NCBI RefSeq assembly: GCF_013404595.1 | Contig: NZ_JABVAX010000004.1 | Span: 186,001-250,000, forward strand | Direction of reading: 5' to 3' | DNA: 64,000 nucleotides | Source: Jannaschia marina | GTDB taxonomy: Bacteria; Pseudomonadota; Alphaproteobacteria; Rhodobacterales; Rhodobacteraceae | Shown here: positions 1 through 8,621 of the stretch, piece by piece | Layout: each line of letters opens with the position of its first letter | Numbering within the stretch: position 1 is the stretch's first letter | The notes under the pieces: model-generated | Seen by the model: the letters and a program-made list of their open reading frames with translations, nothing else | Databases searched by the model: none | Told to the model about the DNA's origin: nothing | Position numbers and translations under genes: made by a program

Positions 1-1
1 G

Positions 2-211
2 CTCTTCTGGTACGCGCCCGCCGATCAGGTCGTCGACGCGGCGGCGACCCGGGCCGTCACGTCTGAATGGGGCGGGACGGCGACCACCCGGGAAATCGAC
101 GTCCATCCCGACGACGACCCCTATTCCCACGTCATCGCGGGCGACATCCTGAGCCCGGCTGGCACGCCGGGCGCGATTGCGGCCATGACCGACTGGCTGC
201 GCGGGCTCTGA
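2..211 (+). CDS. Alpha/beta hydrolase, C-terminal 69 residues only
   Basis: The open frame enters from the left edge and ends at a TGA at 209-211. The residues contain an acidic loop (ADQVVD) followed about 30 residues later by a YSHVIAGDILSP segment. This is the spacing of the acid and histidine of an alpha/beta-hydrolase triad; the nucleophile would lie off the window. The fragment ends in a helix (MTDWLRGL) typical of this fold. It converges on the exoD gene with a 3-bp gap. Substrate unknown. Confidence 0.55.
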   Translation, partial: LFWYAPADQVVDAAATRAVTSEWGGTATTREIDVHPDDDPYSHVIAGDILSPAGTPGAIAAMTDWLRGL

Positions 212-214
212 GCG

Positions 215-787
215 TCAGGGCCAGAGCGCCCAGGCCCCCCAGAGCGCGGCGGCGAAGCCCGCCCAGGCCAGCGCCATGAGCCGCCCGTCCCGCACCGTCA
301 GCGCCACGCCGAAAAGCGCCACGGTCGCCATCGGGATCGAGGAGGCGAAGGGCACGAGTTCGAGCCCCGGCACCGTCGCGCAGAGCCCGAGGATCGCCAC
401 TGCCGCCACGCGCGGAGCCGGCGGGTCGACGAGGAGCGGCAGATGGCGCCCGAGCCGCCGGTCGGCCCAGCGGGCGAGGGGGCGCAACCGGCCGATCGCG
501 CGGCAGAAGGTATCCTGGTCGATGCTGCGGCGGGCGAGAACATCAGGCAGCCAGAATCGGTCGCGGCCTATGAGGATCTGCACGGCGATGAGCGCCACGA
601 TCGACGCCAGAAGGGTGGGCACGCCCGGGATGCCGCCGATCGGCGTGATTTCGAGCACCGCCGGCACCGTAAGCGACGCGCCGATGCCGCGATGGCCCAG
701 CTCCTCGTTCACGTCACCGACGTTGACGCGATCGTCGTCGCCCACGCTGTCTTCGAGGGCCTCTACGATTTCGGTCGGTTTCGCCAC
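215..787 (-). CDS. exoD: ExoD family membrane protein
   Basis: A 190-residue protein with a short charged N-terminus and four or five hydrophobic segments, matching the length and pattern of the ExoD family. This family is linked in rhizobia to exopolysaccharide synthesis and alkali tolerance; its biochemical role is not settled. Recognisable stretches are the GHRGIGASLTVPA region near residue 32 and GLELVPFASSIP in the second half. The start is a GTG preceded by GGAGGG on the minus strand. It is divergent from the dehydrogenase operon, so the 788-904 interval holds both promoters. Confidence 0.8.
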   Translation of the reverse strand: MAKPTEIVEALEDSVGDDDRVNVGDVNEELGHRGIGASLTVPAVLEITPIGGIPGVPTLLASIVALIAVQILIGRDRFWLPDVLARRSIDQDTFCRAIGRLRPLARWADRRLGRHLPLLVDPPAPRVAAVAILGLCATVPGLELVPFASSIPMATVALFGVALTVRDGRLMALAWAGFAAALWGAWALWP

Positions 788-867
788 GTTGCCCTCCGTC
801 TCGGGGCTAAATGCGCGGGGGCCTCCGCCGGTTCAACGGAAAGCCCTTGATTCATGCCTCGACGAAT

Positions 868-887
868 GCTTGCATACCTATGCAAGC
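868..887. promoter_or_regulatory. Perfect 20-bp palindrome, likely operator of the LacI-regulated operon
   Basis: GCTTGCATA-CC-TATGCAAGC is a perfect inverted repeat with 9-bp arms. Its last base is 17 bp before the ATG of the dehydrogenase gene. The second gene of that operon is a LacI-family regulator, so autoregulation through this site is the simplest reading. The centre is CC/GG rather than the CG common in LacI operators, so a GntR-type protein remains possible. Confidence 0.6.
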
Positions 888-904
888 CGAGTCCGGAGCG
901 CCCC

Positions 905-1660
905 ATGACCCTTCCACGCACCCCGAGCTTCCGTCTCGACGGACGCCGCGCCCTCGTGCCCGGCGGATCCCGCGGGATCGGGCTCGCCTGCGCCGCCGCG
1001 CTGGCCGAGGCGGGGGCCCATGTCGTCCTCTGCGCGCGCACGGAGAGCGAGGTCGAGGCCGCCGTCGCCGCACTCCGCAACGCGGGCCACGGGGCTGATG
1101 GCGGCACGCTCGACGTCTCCGATCTCGACGCGCTCGATGCTTTCCTCGACGCGCACGGGCCCTTCGACATCCTCTGCAATTCCGCCGGCCTCGCCCGCCA
1201 CGCCCCGGCGCTCGACACGACGCCCGAGGACTTCGACGCCGTCGTCGGCCTCAACCTGCGCGCGGCCTACTTCCTCGCCCAAAGGGTCGCCCGCCGGATG
1301 GAGGCGGGCGGCGTCATCCTCCAGATCTCCAGCCAGATGGGCCATGTCGGCGGCATCGACCGCGCGGTCTATGCGGCGACGAAACACGGGGTCGAGGGGA
1401 TGACCAAGTCCATGGCGATCGAGTGGGGCCCGCGCAATATCCGCGTCAACACGATCTGTCCCACGTTCATACGCACCCCGCTCACCGCCGCGACCTTCGC
1501 CGACCCCGAGCGCCGCGCCTGGATCGACCGGATGATCAAGCTGCCCCGCGTCGCCGAGGTGGAGGATCTGATGGGGGCCGTTGCCTTCCTCGCCTCCGAT
1601 GCCGCGGCGATGATCACTGGCACGGCGCTCCTCGTCGACGGCGGATGGACGGCGGACTGA
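905..1660 (+). CDS. SDR family NAD(P)-dependent oxidoreductase
   Basis: A 251-residue classical short-chain dehydrogenase. The nucleotide-binding glycine motif is PGGSRGIG at about residues 19-26 (proline where threonine is usual). NSAG stands for the NNAG motif, a catalytic Ser lies in QISSQMG, and the Tyr/Lys pair is in YAATKHG. The C-terminus ITGTALLVDGGW is typical of gluconate or polyol dehydrogenases of the family. The ATG at 905 was chosen because the glycine motif then sits at the usual distance, and a GGAG-like site precedes it. It is the first gene of an operon with a LacI regulator and a cupin, suggesting oxidation of a sugar, polyol or sugar acid. The substrate cannot be read from sequence. 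Confidence 0.85.
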   Translation: MTLPRTPSFRLDGRRALVPGGSRGIGLACAAALAEAGAHVVLCARTESEVEAAVAALRNAGHGADGGTLDVSDLDALDAFLDAHGPFDILCNSAGLARHAPALDTTPEDFDAVVGLNLRAAYFLAQRVARRMEAGGVILQISSQMGHVGGIDRAVYAATKHGVEGMTKSMAIEWGPRNIRVNTICPTFIRTPLTAATFADPERRAWIDRMIKLPRVAEVEDLMGAVAFLASDAAAMITGTALLVDGGWTAD

Positions 1661-2679
1661 TGGCGAAGAAGGTCACCTCCCTCGACGTCGCCCGCCTCGC
1701 CGGGGTGAGCCAGTCGGCCGTCAGCCGCGTCTTCACCCAAGGGGCCTCGGTCAGCCCCGACATGTCGAAGCGCGTGCGCGCCGCTGCCGAGACGCTGGGC
1801 TACCGTCCGAATGCGCTCGCCCGCGGCCTCATCACCGGGCGCACGAAGATCATCGGGCTCGTCGTCGCCTATCTCGACAATCCGTTTTATCCCGACGCCC
1901 TCGAGAAGCTCTCGACCGCGCTGCAGGCCGAGGGCTATCACCTGCTCGTCTTCACGACCGGCAAGCACGGCGTCGATACCGACCGCGTGATCTCCGAGCT
2001 GCTCGACTATCAGGTCGACGGCATCATCACCGCCTCGATCACGCTCTCGGGCGAGCTGACGCGCCGCTGCGCCGCCGCCGGCATTCCCGTCATCCTCTTC
2101 AACCGGGGCATCCCCGGCTCGGGCCTCGCTGCCGTGACCTCCGACAACCGCGCCGGCGGGCGCAAGGCGGCGGAGTTCCTGCTGGCCGGTGGGCACGCCC
2201 GCATCGCTCACATCACGGGCTTCGCGGGGGCCTCCACAAGCCGGGATCGCCGTGCGGGCTTCGAGGCGGCGCTCGATGCGGCGGGGCAGGGGCTCCACGC
2301 GGTCGAGGACGGCCGCTACGACCGTGCCACCGCGGCCGAGGCCACGCGCCGCCTGATGGACCGGCCCGATCCGCCCGACGCGATCTTCGTGGCCAACGAC
2401 CACATGGCGCTTGCCGTGATGGACGTGCTGCGCTTCGACCTCGGCCTGAAGGTGCCCGAGGACGTCAGCATCCTCGGCTACGACGACGTGCCCATGGCCG
2501 CCTGGCCCGCCTACGACCTCACCACGGTGCGCCAGCCGACGCGGCGCATGGTGCAGGCCACCGTGGAGGAGCTGATGGCCCTCCTCGAAACCCCGACCCG
2601 CACAGCCCGCAGCATCGAGATCGACGGTCCCCTCGTCGTGCGCGGGTCGGCCCGATTGCCCGAAGGACAGGACAGATGA
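1660..2679 (+). CDS. LacI family transcriptional regulator
   Basis: A 339-residue protein starting at an ATG that shares its A with the TGA of the upstream dehydrogenase. The N-terminal helix-turn-helix is VTSLDVARLAGVSQSAVSRVF, followed by the hinge LGYRPNALARGL. A periplasmic-binding-like effector domain begins at KIIGLVVAYLDNPFYPD and ends with the canonical ILGYDDVPMA and LTTVRQP segments. It probably senses the substrate or product of the operon and binds the palindrome at 868-887. Its stop overlaps the next start (ATGA), so it is co-transcribed. Confidence 0.92.
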   Translation: MAKKVTSLDVARLAGVSQSAVSRVFTQGASVSPDMSKRVRAAAETLGYRPNALARGLITGRTKIIGLVVAYLDNPFYPDALEKLSTALQAEGYHLLVFTTGKHGVDTDRVISELLDYQVDGIITASITLSGELTRRCAAAGIPVILFNRGIPGSGLAAVTSDNRAGGRKAAEFLLAGGHARIAHITGFAGASTSRDRRAGFEAALDAAGQGLHAVEDGRYDRATAAEATRRLMDRPDPPDAIFVANDHMALAVMDVLRFDLGLKVPEDVSILGYDDVPMAAWPAYDLTTVRQPTRRMVQATVEELMALLETPTRTARSIEIDGPLVVRGSARLPEGQDR

Positions 2680-3659
2680 CGTTCAACAACCGCTGGTCGG
2701 ACTTCCCCGACTACATCATCGGCATCACCAAGGAGATCTGGGAGGATCGCGGCATCGCGACGCTCCACGACTACTACGCCCCCGACATCGTCGTGCGCTC
2801 CCCGGCCTCGGTCGTGACCGGCAACCAGAACGTCATCGGCGCGACCATGGCGACGCTGGCCGAGTTCCCCGACCGTACCCTCCTCGGGGAGGACGTCATC
2901 TGGTCGGGCGAGAGCAGCGAGACGGGCCTTTTGTCGTCCCACCGCCTGCTGTCGACGGCCACCCACGCGGGCGACGGCGTCTATGGCCGCGCGACGGGCA
3001 AGCAGCTGACCTACCGCATCATCGCCGACTGCCACGCGACCGGCATCGCCATCGACGACGAATGGCTCATCCGTGACCAGGGCGCAATCGTCCGCCAGCT
3101 CGGCTGGACACCCGAAGACTACGCCGCCGACCTGATCGAACGCGAGGGCGGCGCGGCCAACGCGGCGAAACCGCTGACGCCCGAGACCGACCGCGCCGGC
3201 CCCTACGCGGGCCGTGGCAACGACAACGAATGGGGCGCACGCCTGGCCGAGGTCCTGACCCGGATCATGGGGGCGGACATGCGCGCCATCCCCGAGCGCT
3301 ACGACCGGGCCTGTCACCTCGAACACCCCGGCGGCGTGACCGCTCACAGCCACGGGGCGGCAGATCGCTTCTGGATGCAGCTGCGCGCGGCCTTTCCGGA
3401 CGCCGAGTTCAAGGTCGAGCACGTCATCGGCCGCGACGACCCGATGATGCCGCCCCGCGCCGCCGTCCGCTGGTCCCTCTGGGGCCGGCACAAGGGCTGG
3501 GGCGGTTTCGGCACGCCCTCGGGCGCGATGGTCTACATCCTCGGGATCACCCACGCCGAATTCGGCCCCTGGGGCCCCGACGGCTGGTCGATCCGCCGCG
3601 AATGGACCGTCTACGACGAAACCGCGATCTGGAAGCAGATCCACCTCGGGGCGGCCTGA
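2676..3659 (+). CDS. SnoaL-like / NTF2-fold protein with two tandem domains
   Basis: A 327-residue protein that reads as two NTF2/SnoaL-type cone domains. The first (about 1-150) has the pattern TLHDYYAPDIVVRSP and YRIIADCHA...IDDEWLIRDQGAIV. The second (about 185-325) has ERYDRACHLEHPGG, FPDAEFKVEHVIG and RWSLWGRHKGWG. Such proteins act as small isomerases, cyclases or dehydratases, or as non-catalytic partners in catabolic operons. It overlaps the LacI gene by 4 bp. I cannot assign the reaction. The paired domains are less common than single SnoaL proteins. Confidence 0.75.
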   Translation: MTFNNRWSDFPDYIIGITKEIWEDRGIATLHDYYAPDIVVRSPASVVTGNQNVIGATMATLAEFPDRTLLGEDVIWSGESSETGLLSSHRLLSTATHAGDGVYGRATGKQLTYRIIADCHATGIAIDDEWLIRDQGAIVRQLGWTPEDYAADLIEREGGAANAAKPLTPETDRAGPYAGRGNDNEWGARLAEVLTRIMGADMRAIPERYDRACHLEHPGGVTAHSHGAADRFWMQLRAAFPDAEFKVEHVIGRDDPMMPPRAAVRWSLWGRHKGWGGFGTPSGAMVYILGITHAEFGPWGPDGWSIRREWTVYDETAIWKQIHLGAA

Positions 3660-3691
3660 ACCGCCCGGCATCCCCTGGAAGGAGACCTCTC

Positions 3692-4186
3692 ATGTCCCGC
3701 CTCGCGCCCCTCCTGCTGATCCTCGCCCCGCTTGCGGCCACGGCCGAGGGTTTCGCCCTCGATGACCTGCGCCGCCTCGACGCGGACGGGGCCCTGCTCG
3801 GCGCGGAGTGGCAGGCCGAGGCGACCGGGGCTCAGCGGCTCACCTACGCCTGCGTGGGCTGCGACCCGCTCGCCGCTGTCGACGTCGTTCTCGGGCGGCA
3901 GGACGACGGCACCGAAGATCGCGTGCGCAGCGGCGAGACCACGATGGAGAGCCTCGAGGCGCTCTGCCAGAGCCGCGATCCGTCCTGCACGCTCGAACGG
4001 GTGGACGTCGGCCCGGCCGCCGGCTGGGTCACGACCTACCGCGGCACCTTCGCCGGCAGCACGACCGTCCTGCTGCGCGACGGCGACATGCTCACCATCC
4101 GCGCCATCGCCGGTGACCCGGCGACCGCGCGCGGCTACGGCGACCGCGTGCGCGACGCGATCGCCGCCGAGATCATCGGCGACTGA
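3692..4186 (+). CDS. Small exported protein of unknown function
   Basis: A 164-residue protein with an N-terminal signal peptide (MSRLAPLLLILAPLAATAEG) and cleavage likely after ATA. The mature part has four cysteines, a YACVGC pair and a C...C pair around SRDPSC, suggesting periplasmic disulfides. It has a good ribosome site (GGAGA) 9 bp before the ATG. I recognise no family. It lies between the SnoaL-like and cupin genes with short gaps (32 and 20 bp), so it is probably in the same operon, but its role there is unclear. Confidence 0.65.
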   Translation: MSRLAPLLLILAPLAATAEGFALDDLRRLDADGALLGAEWQAEATGAQRLTYACVGCDPLAAVDVVLGRQDDGTEDRVRSGETTMESLEALCQSRDPSCTLERVDVGPAAGWVTTYRGTFAGSTTVLLRDGDMLTIRAIAGDPATARGYGDRVRDAIAAEIIGD

Positions 4187-4206
4187 CGCCCAACCGGAGA
4201 AATCGA

Positions 4207-5163
4207 ATGACCGCTCCCACCACCGTCCGCTACGGCGAACTCATCCCCTGCAAGACGGCCTTCATCGACGCCCACACGCCCGGCAGCGACCAGAAGGAGA
4301 ACTTCACCATCATCGGCGGCGGCGTCTCCGAATCCGCAGATCAGCACGTCCACATCGCCACGCCCCACGGCTTCAACATCGGCGCGGCGGGGCAGCCGCC
4401 CAAGTGCCGCAACTCGCTCCATTCGCACCGCACGGCGGAGGTCTTCTTCGTCCTCTCCGGGCGCTGGCGCTTCTTCTGGGGCCGCTGGGGCACGGCGGGC
4501 GAAGTCGTGCTGGAGGAAGGGGACATCATCAACATCCCCACCGGCATCTTCCGCGGCTTCGAGAACATCGGCACGGACTACGGGATGATCATGGCGATCC
4601 TCGGTGGCGACGACGCCGGCGGTGGCGTCATCTGGGCCCCGCAGGTGATCGAGGATGCCGCCGATCACGGGCTCGTCCTGGCCGAGACGGGCAAGCTCTA
4701 CGACACCAAAACGGGGCAGTCGCTACCGGAGGGCGTCGCGCCCATGGCCACGCTCACGGACGACGCGCTGAAGGACTACCCCGAGATGACGCCGATGCAG
4801 GTCGTCGGCTGGGGCGTGCGCCGCTACTGGGACATGGTCGCGCTGGCCTCCTCCGGGACGCCCTGCAAGGTGATCGGGGAGACCGGGATCATCCGCGACA
4901 AGCCCGGCTTCGAGGTCGACCTCGTTACCCGCGCCTCCGCCAGCGACGCGGCCCACAGCCACGACAAGCCCTCGGTCCTGATGCCGATGCGCGGGCACTG
5001 GCGGGTCGAGTGGGACGGCGGCAGCGATGTCCTCGCCCCGGGCGACACGATGTCGGTGCCCGCCGGACTTGCCCACAGCGCCGTGCCCTCGATGACCGGC
5101 GAGGCAAGCCTCTACCACATCGTCGGCACCGACGACGCCCCGGGGGCCAGCTGGCTCGGGTAA
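4207..5163 (+). CDS. Double-cupin protein
   Basis: A 318-residue protein with two cupin barrels. The first (about residues 75-140) holds SLHSHRTAEVFFVLSGRW and GDIINIPTGIFRGFEN. The second (about 240-300) holds AAHSHDKPSVLMPMRGHWRV and PGDTMSVPAGLAHSAV. The His-X-His and downstream His residues expected for a metal site are visible in both halves. The bicupin layout resembles gentisate-type dioxygenases and sugar-acid isomerases, but the specific family is not certain. It is the last gene of the SDR/LacI operon, preceded by an AACCGGAGAAA ribosome site. Confidence 0.75.
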   Translation: MTAPTTVRYGELIPCKTAFIDAHTPGSDQKENFTIIGGGVSESADQHVHIATPHGFNIGAAGQPPKCRNSLHSHRTAEVFFVLSGRWRFFWGRWGTAGEVVLEEGDIINIPTGIFRGFENIGTDYGMIMAILGGDDAGGGVIWAPQVIEDAADHGLVLAETGKLYDTKTGQSLPEGVAPMATLTDDALKDYPEMTPMQVVGWGVRRYWDMVALASSGTPCKVIGETGIIRDKPGFEVDLVTRASASDAAHSHDKPSVLMPMRGHWRVEWDGGSDVLAPGDTMSVPAGLAHSAVPSMTGEASLYHIVGTDDAPGASWLG

Positions 5164-5237
5164 CGGGAATGTCCTGGCAGGGCAAAAAATGAACGGAGTT
5201 TAAATTTTCTCTTGAGCGATCCGATTTGATCGGTCAT

Positions 5238-5258
5238 GAATTGAACATCGTTCAATTC
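5238..5258. promoter_or_regulatory. Perfect 21-bp palindrome before the DUF2157-like gene
   Basis: GAATTGAAC-ATC-GTTCAATTC is a perfect inverted repeat (9-bp arms, 3-bp spacer) ending 10 bp before the ATG at 5269. It overlaps the place where a promoter's -10 or start site would be. A second short inverted repeat, CCGAT-TTG-ATCGG, lies at 5221-5233. The pattern fits a dimeric TetR-type operator, but no TetR gene is adjacent. The nearest regulator is the AraC-family gene at 6562. Confidence 0.6.
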
Positions 5259-5268
5259 GGAGGCTGAC

Positions 5269-6474
5269 ATGTACTACGTCGCTGATACCACGCGCCTCGC
5301 GGCCGAAGGCGTCCTGACCGAACCGCAGATCGCCGTCCTCCGCGCGCAGGCGCGGGAGACCATGATGAAGCTCGCCGTCCACACGCTGCTGATCGGCGGG
5401 ATCATCGCCACCACCTGCGGATTGATCCTCTGGCTCGCCGCACCGCTGCCCATCGCGTTCTGCGGCGGGCTGGCGCTTCTCGCCGGCTTCGCCGCGCTTG
5501 CCCGGGGCGGGGAGGCGTTGCGCTTCTTCGGCAATGCGGCGGCTCTCGTGGGCGCGGGGCTTCTGCTGGGCGGGGCCGGGGTCGAACTGATGGACAGATA
5601 CGAGCACTTCGCCGGCCCGGCCATGCTCGGCATCGGAGGCGTCGTGGCCGTCGTCTTCGGCCGGGCGCTGCGCCGCCCGCATCTGACAGCGCGCTTCGTC
5701 TGCGGGGCAATCGCGCTGATGGGGGTTGCCCTGCACCTCACCGGCCTGGCCTTTCTCGCCGATTTCGCGGGGTGGACGGGCTGGCCCCTCGCGCTCTGGT
5801 CGCTCTATGCCGCCGGGCTCGTCGCCGCCGCCGGCATCGTCACGGACGTCCGTTTCGTCACCGCCCTCGCCATCGTGCCCTTTGCGCAGGCCCTCTCGAC
5901 GGGCACGAGCTACTGGCACGCCGTCTACGTGTTCTACTCGCCCGAACCGACGCTCTCGATTTTGCAGATGTCGCTGCTCTGTCTGGCGGGTCTCTGGGCC
6001 GCGAAGCGGCTGGCCCCGCGGTGGGGCCGCCACGGCGGTATCCTCGCGATCATGGCGGCCATCGTCGCCAATCTCTGCGCGCTCGTCGGCTCTCTCTGGG
6101 GAGACGTCGTCGGGCAGACGGTCTGGGGTCCGGGCTGGTCCTACTGGTCGGCGCACGAGGCCTGGACCGACCGGGAGGCCTACGCGGCCGCGCTCGACGC
6201 CTTCCGCGAGACGGCGATCCATATTCCCGCGGGACTCTTTTCCATCCTCTGGGCGGTCGCGCTCGCCGCCGTGATCCTCTGGTCCGCCCATCGCGCCCGC
6301 CGCGGGCTCTTCAACACCGGTGTCGTCTTCGCGGGCCTGCACGCCTACACCCAGTTGTTCGAGAGCTTCGCGGACACGCCGCTGGCCTACGTGATCGGCG
6401 GGCTGACGGCGATCCCCGCGGCTTGGGCGCTTTGGCAGATCGACCGGCGCTGGATGGCCCCGCGCGCGGCATGA
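5269..6474 (+). CDS. Polytopic membrane protein, DUF2157-like
   Basis: A 401-residue protein with a short soluble N-terminus (YYVADTTRLAAEGVLTEPQIAVLRAQAR) followed by about ten or eleven hydrophobic segments. The N-terminal helix before the first membrane span and the all-helical remainder recall DUF2157 proteins. The match is by pattern and not certain. The start has GGAGG eight bases upstream. Transcription is probably controlled by the palindrome at 5238-5258. Function unknown. Confidence 0.6.
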   Translation: MYYVADTTRLAAEGVLTEPQIAVLRAQARETMMKLAVHTLLIGGIIATTCGLILWLAAPLPIAFCGGLALLAGFAALARGGEALRFFGNAAALVGAGLLLGGAGVELMDRYEHFAGPAMLGIGGVVAVVFGRALRRPHLTARFVCGAIALMGVALHLTGLAFLADFAGWTGWPLALWSLYAAGLVAAAGIVTDVRFVTALAIVPFAQALSTGTSYWHAVYVFYSPEPTLSILQMSLLCLAGLWAAKRLAPRWGRHGGILAIMAAIVANLCALVGSLWGDVVGQTVWGPGWSYWSAHEAWTDREAYAAALDAFRETAIHIPAGLFSILWAVALAAVILWSAHRARRGLFNTGVVFAGLHAYTQLFESFADTPLAYVIGGLTAIPAAWALWQIDRRWMAPRAA

Positions 6475-6561
6475 GCCGTGGCCGCACCATTGCGCAACCG
6501 CGATCAAGCGCCGGTCGCCCGCCACGGCGCAGAGTGCTAGCGTGAACCGACGGAGACCGGC

Positions 6562-7395
6562 ATGGCCCTGATTGACCGCATCCTCTGGCAGATCGAGGTC
6601 CATCTCGACCGCGATCTCGACCTTGCCGAATTGTCGGACCGCTGCGCGGTCAGCCCCTATCACATGAGCCGGGCCTTCCGGCAGTCGACGGGGCTCTCGA
6701 TCATGGCCTATGTCCGCGCCCGCCGCCTGTCGGTGGCCGCCCGGACGCTGGCCGGGGGCGCGGAGGGTGTGATCGGGGTGGCGCTCGACGCGGGCTATGC
6801 CTCGCACGAGGCCTTCACCCGTGCCTTCGCCGCCCGGTTCGGCGTCCTGCCGAGCACCGTGCGCTCCGCCGGTTCCATCACCGACCTCAACCTGATGGAG
6901 CCCCTGAAAATGGACAAGAAACTGATCGTCGACGTCGCCCCGCCCGAGATCCGCACACGCCCCGCGTTCCGTGTGGTCGGCCCGAGCCTGCGCTGCACCT
7001 TCGAGGACAACGCCGGCATCCTAGGCCTCTGGCAATCCTTCGAGACGACGACCGCCAACGTCGAGAGCTCCGCGCCTGACGTCGCCTATGGCGTCTGCGC
7101 CGATGCCGACGGGGCCGGGTCGTTCCGCTATCTCGCGGGGCTGGCGGCGGAGGCGCGCGTCGACGGCCTCGACGCGGTCGACCTGCCGGCCGCCCGTTAC
7201 GCCGTCTTTACCCACGACGGGCATATCTCCGACCTCCCGAGGACCGTCTACACGATCTGGAACCGCAGCCTGCCCGATCATGGCCTCGACCCCGCTGGCA
7301 CCCCCGACTTCGAGGTCTACGACCGGCGCTTCGATCCGCGCACGGGCCGCGGCCCGGTCGAGATCTGGATCCCCGTGATGGCCGACGCCGCCTGA
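6562..7395 (+). CDS. AraC family regulator with GyrI-like effector domain
   Basis: A 277-residue protein with the HTH domain first (residues about 8-105: LAELSDRCAVSPYHMSRAFRQSTG and ALDAGYASHEAFTRAFAARFGVLP). A GyrI-like ligand-binding domain follows (about 120-275: PAFRVVGPSLRC, GLWQSFE, ARYAVFTHDGH, PDFEVYDRRFDP). This domain order is that of Rob/SoxS-like multidrug and stress regulators. The domain usually binds lipophilic or cationic compounds. It follows the membrane protein gene by 87 bp on the same strand and may regulate it. Confidence 0.85.
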   Translation: MALIDRILWQIEVHLDRDLDLAELSDRCAVSPYHMSRAFRQSTGLSIMAYVRARRLSVAARTLAGGAEGVIGVALDAGYASHEAFTRAFAARFGVLPSTVRSAGSITDLNLMEPLKMDKKLIVDVAPPEIRTRPAFRVVGPSLRCTFEDNAGILGLWQSFETTTANVESSAPDVAYGVCADADGAGSFRYLAGLAAEARVDGLDAVDLPAARYAVFTHDGHISDLPRTVYTIWNRSLPDHGLDPAGTPDFEVYDRRFDPRTGRGPVEIWIPVMADAA

Positions 7396-7475
7396 GATCC
7401 GGCGGGCGGCGGCCCGGCCCGGTTGCCCTCCGCCGCCCGCCGTGGCACCTCCTCACGAAATCGAGAGGATAGCCC

Positions 7476-8606
7476 ATGACCATCCGCGTCACCCATGTCG
7501 GAAGCCTGCCGCGCACGCAGGAAACCGTCGATTTCATCTTCGCCCGCGAGCGCGAGGAGCCCTACGACGCCGATGCCTTCGCCGCCCAGATGACGGCGGC
7601 GGTGGACGAGGTCGTGCGCCGGCAGGTGGCGGCGGGGGTGGAGGTCGTCTCCGACGGCGAGACCTCCAAGATCAGCTACGCCACCTACGTCAAGGACCGC
7701 TACACCGGCTTCTCGGGCGACAGCCCCCGCAACGCGCCCGCCGACCTGAAGCGGTTCCCCAGCTTCCTCAAGCGCCTGGCCGAGGCGGGCGGCACGCCGC
7801 AATACGCGCGGCCCATGTGCACAGGGCCGGTCAAGTCCAAGGGACAGGGCGAGCTTCAGACCGACATCGCCAACCTCAAGGCGGCAATGGAGACGCACGG
7901 GGCGAAAGAGGGCTTCATGAACGCGGCCAGCCCCGGCGTCATCAGCCTCTTCCTCCAGAACCAGCACTACGCAACCCGCGAGGAATACCTCGCCGCCCTC
8001 TCGGACGCGATGGCGGAGGAATATCGCACCATCATAGACGCGGGTCTCTACCTGCAACTCGACTGCCCCGACCTCGCGCTCTCGCGGCATATGCTCTTCG
8101 CCGACCTGAGCGACGCGGAGTTCCTCAGGATCGCGCAAACCCACGTCGAGGCTCTGAACAACGCCCTGCAAGGCATTGATCCGTCACGAGTCCGCGTCCA
8201 CATCTGCTGGGGCAACTACGAGGGGCCGCATGTCTGCGACATCCCGATGGATACGGTCTTCTCGACCTTCCTCGGCGTGAACGCCGACCAGCTTCTCTTT
8301 GAGACGTCGAACCCCCGGCATGCCCACGAGTGGCAGGTCTTCCGCGACCGCAAGGGCGAGATCCCCGACAGCAAGATCCTCGTTCCGGGCGTCGTCGACA
8401 CCACGTCGAATTTCGTCGAACACCCCGAGGTCGTGGCCGAGCGGCTGGCGCGGTTCGCGGGTATCGTCGGCCCGGACCGCGTCATCGCGTCGAGCGACTG
8501 CGGCTTCGGCACCTTCGCGGGCTTCGGCGCGGTCGATCCCGAGATCGCCTACGCCAAGCTCGGCGCGCTCGCAGAGGGCGCGGCGCTCGCGAACGCGCGG
8601 GGGTAG
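7476..8606 (+). CDS. Cobalamin-independent methionine synthase II family protein (MetE C-domain-like)
   Basis: A 376-residue protein beginning THVGSLPRTQETVDF, the conserved opening of the MetE C-terminal-like family. It carries the zinc-ligand regions VHICWGNYEGPH and ASSDCGFGTF, plus VVSDGETSK near residue 60. Full MetE is about 750 residues, so this is the single-domain form. Members transfer methyl or alkyl groups to or from thiols, and some are linked to methionine or coenzyme M-type chemistry. The exact substrate is uncertain. The start has GAGAGG upstream. It stands alone between the AraC gene and a convergent lipoprotein gene. Confidence 0.8.
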   Translation: MTIRVTHVGSLPRTQETVDFIFAREREEPYDADAFAAQMTAAVDEVVRRQVAAGVEVVSDGETSKISYATYVKDRYTGFSGDSPRNAPADLKRFPSFLKRLAEAGGTPQYARPMCTGPVKSKGQGELQTDIANLKAAMETHGAKEGFMNAASPGVISLFLQNQHYATREEYLAALSDAMAEEYRTIIDAGLYLQLDCPDLALSRHMLFADLSDAEFLRIAQTHVEALNNALQGIDPSRVRVHICWGNYEGPHVCDIPMDTVFSTFLGVNADQLLFETSNPRHAHEWQVFRDRKGEIPDSKILVPGVVDTTSNFVEHPEVVAERLARFAGIVGPDRVIASSDCGFGTFAGFGAVDPEIAYAKLGALAEGAALANARG

Positions 8607-8621
8607 GGCAGCGGCGCGCCC

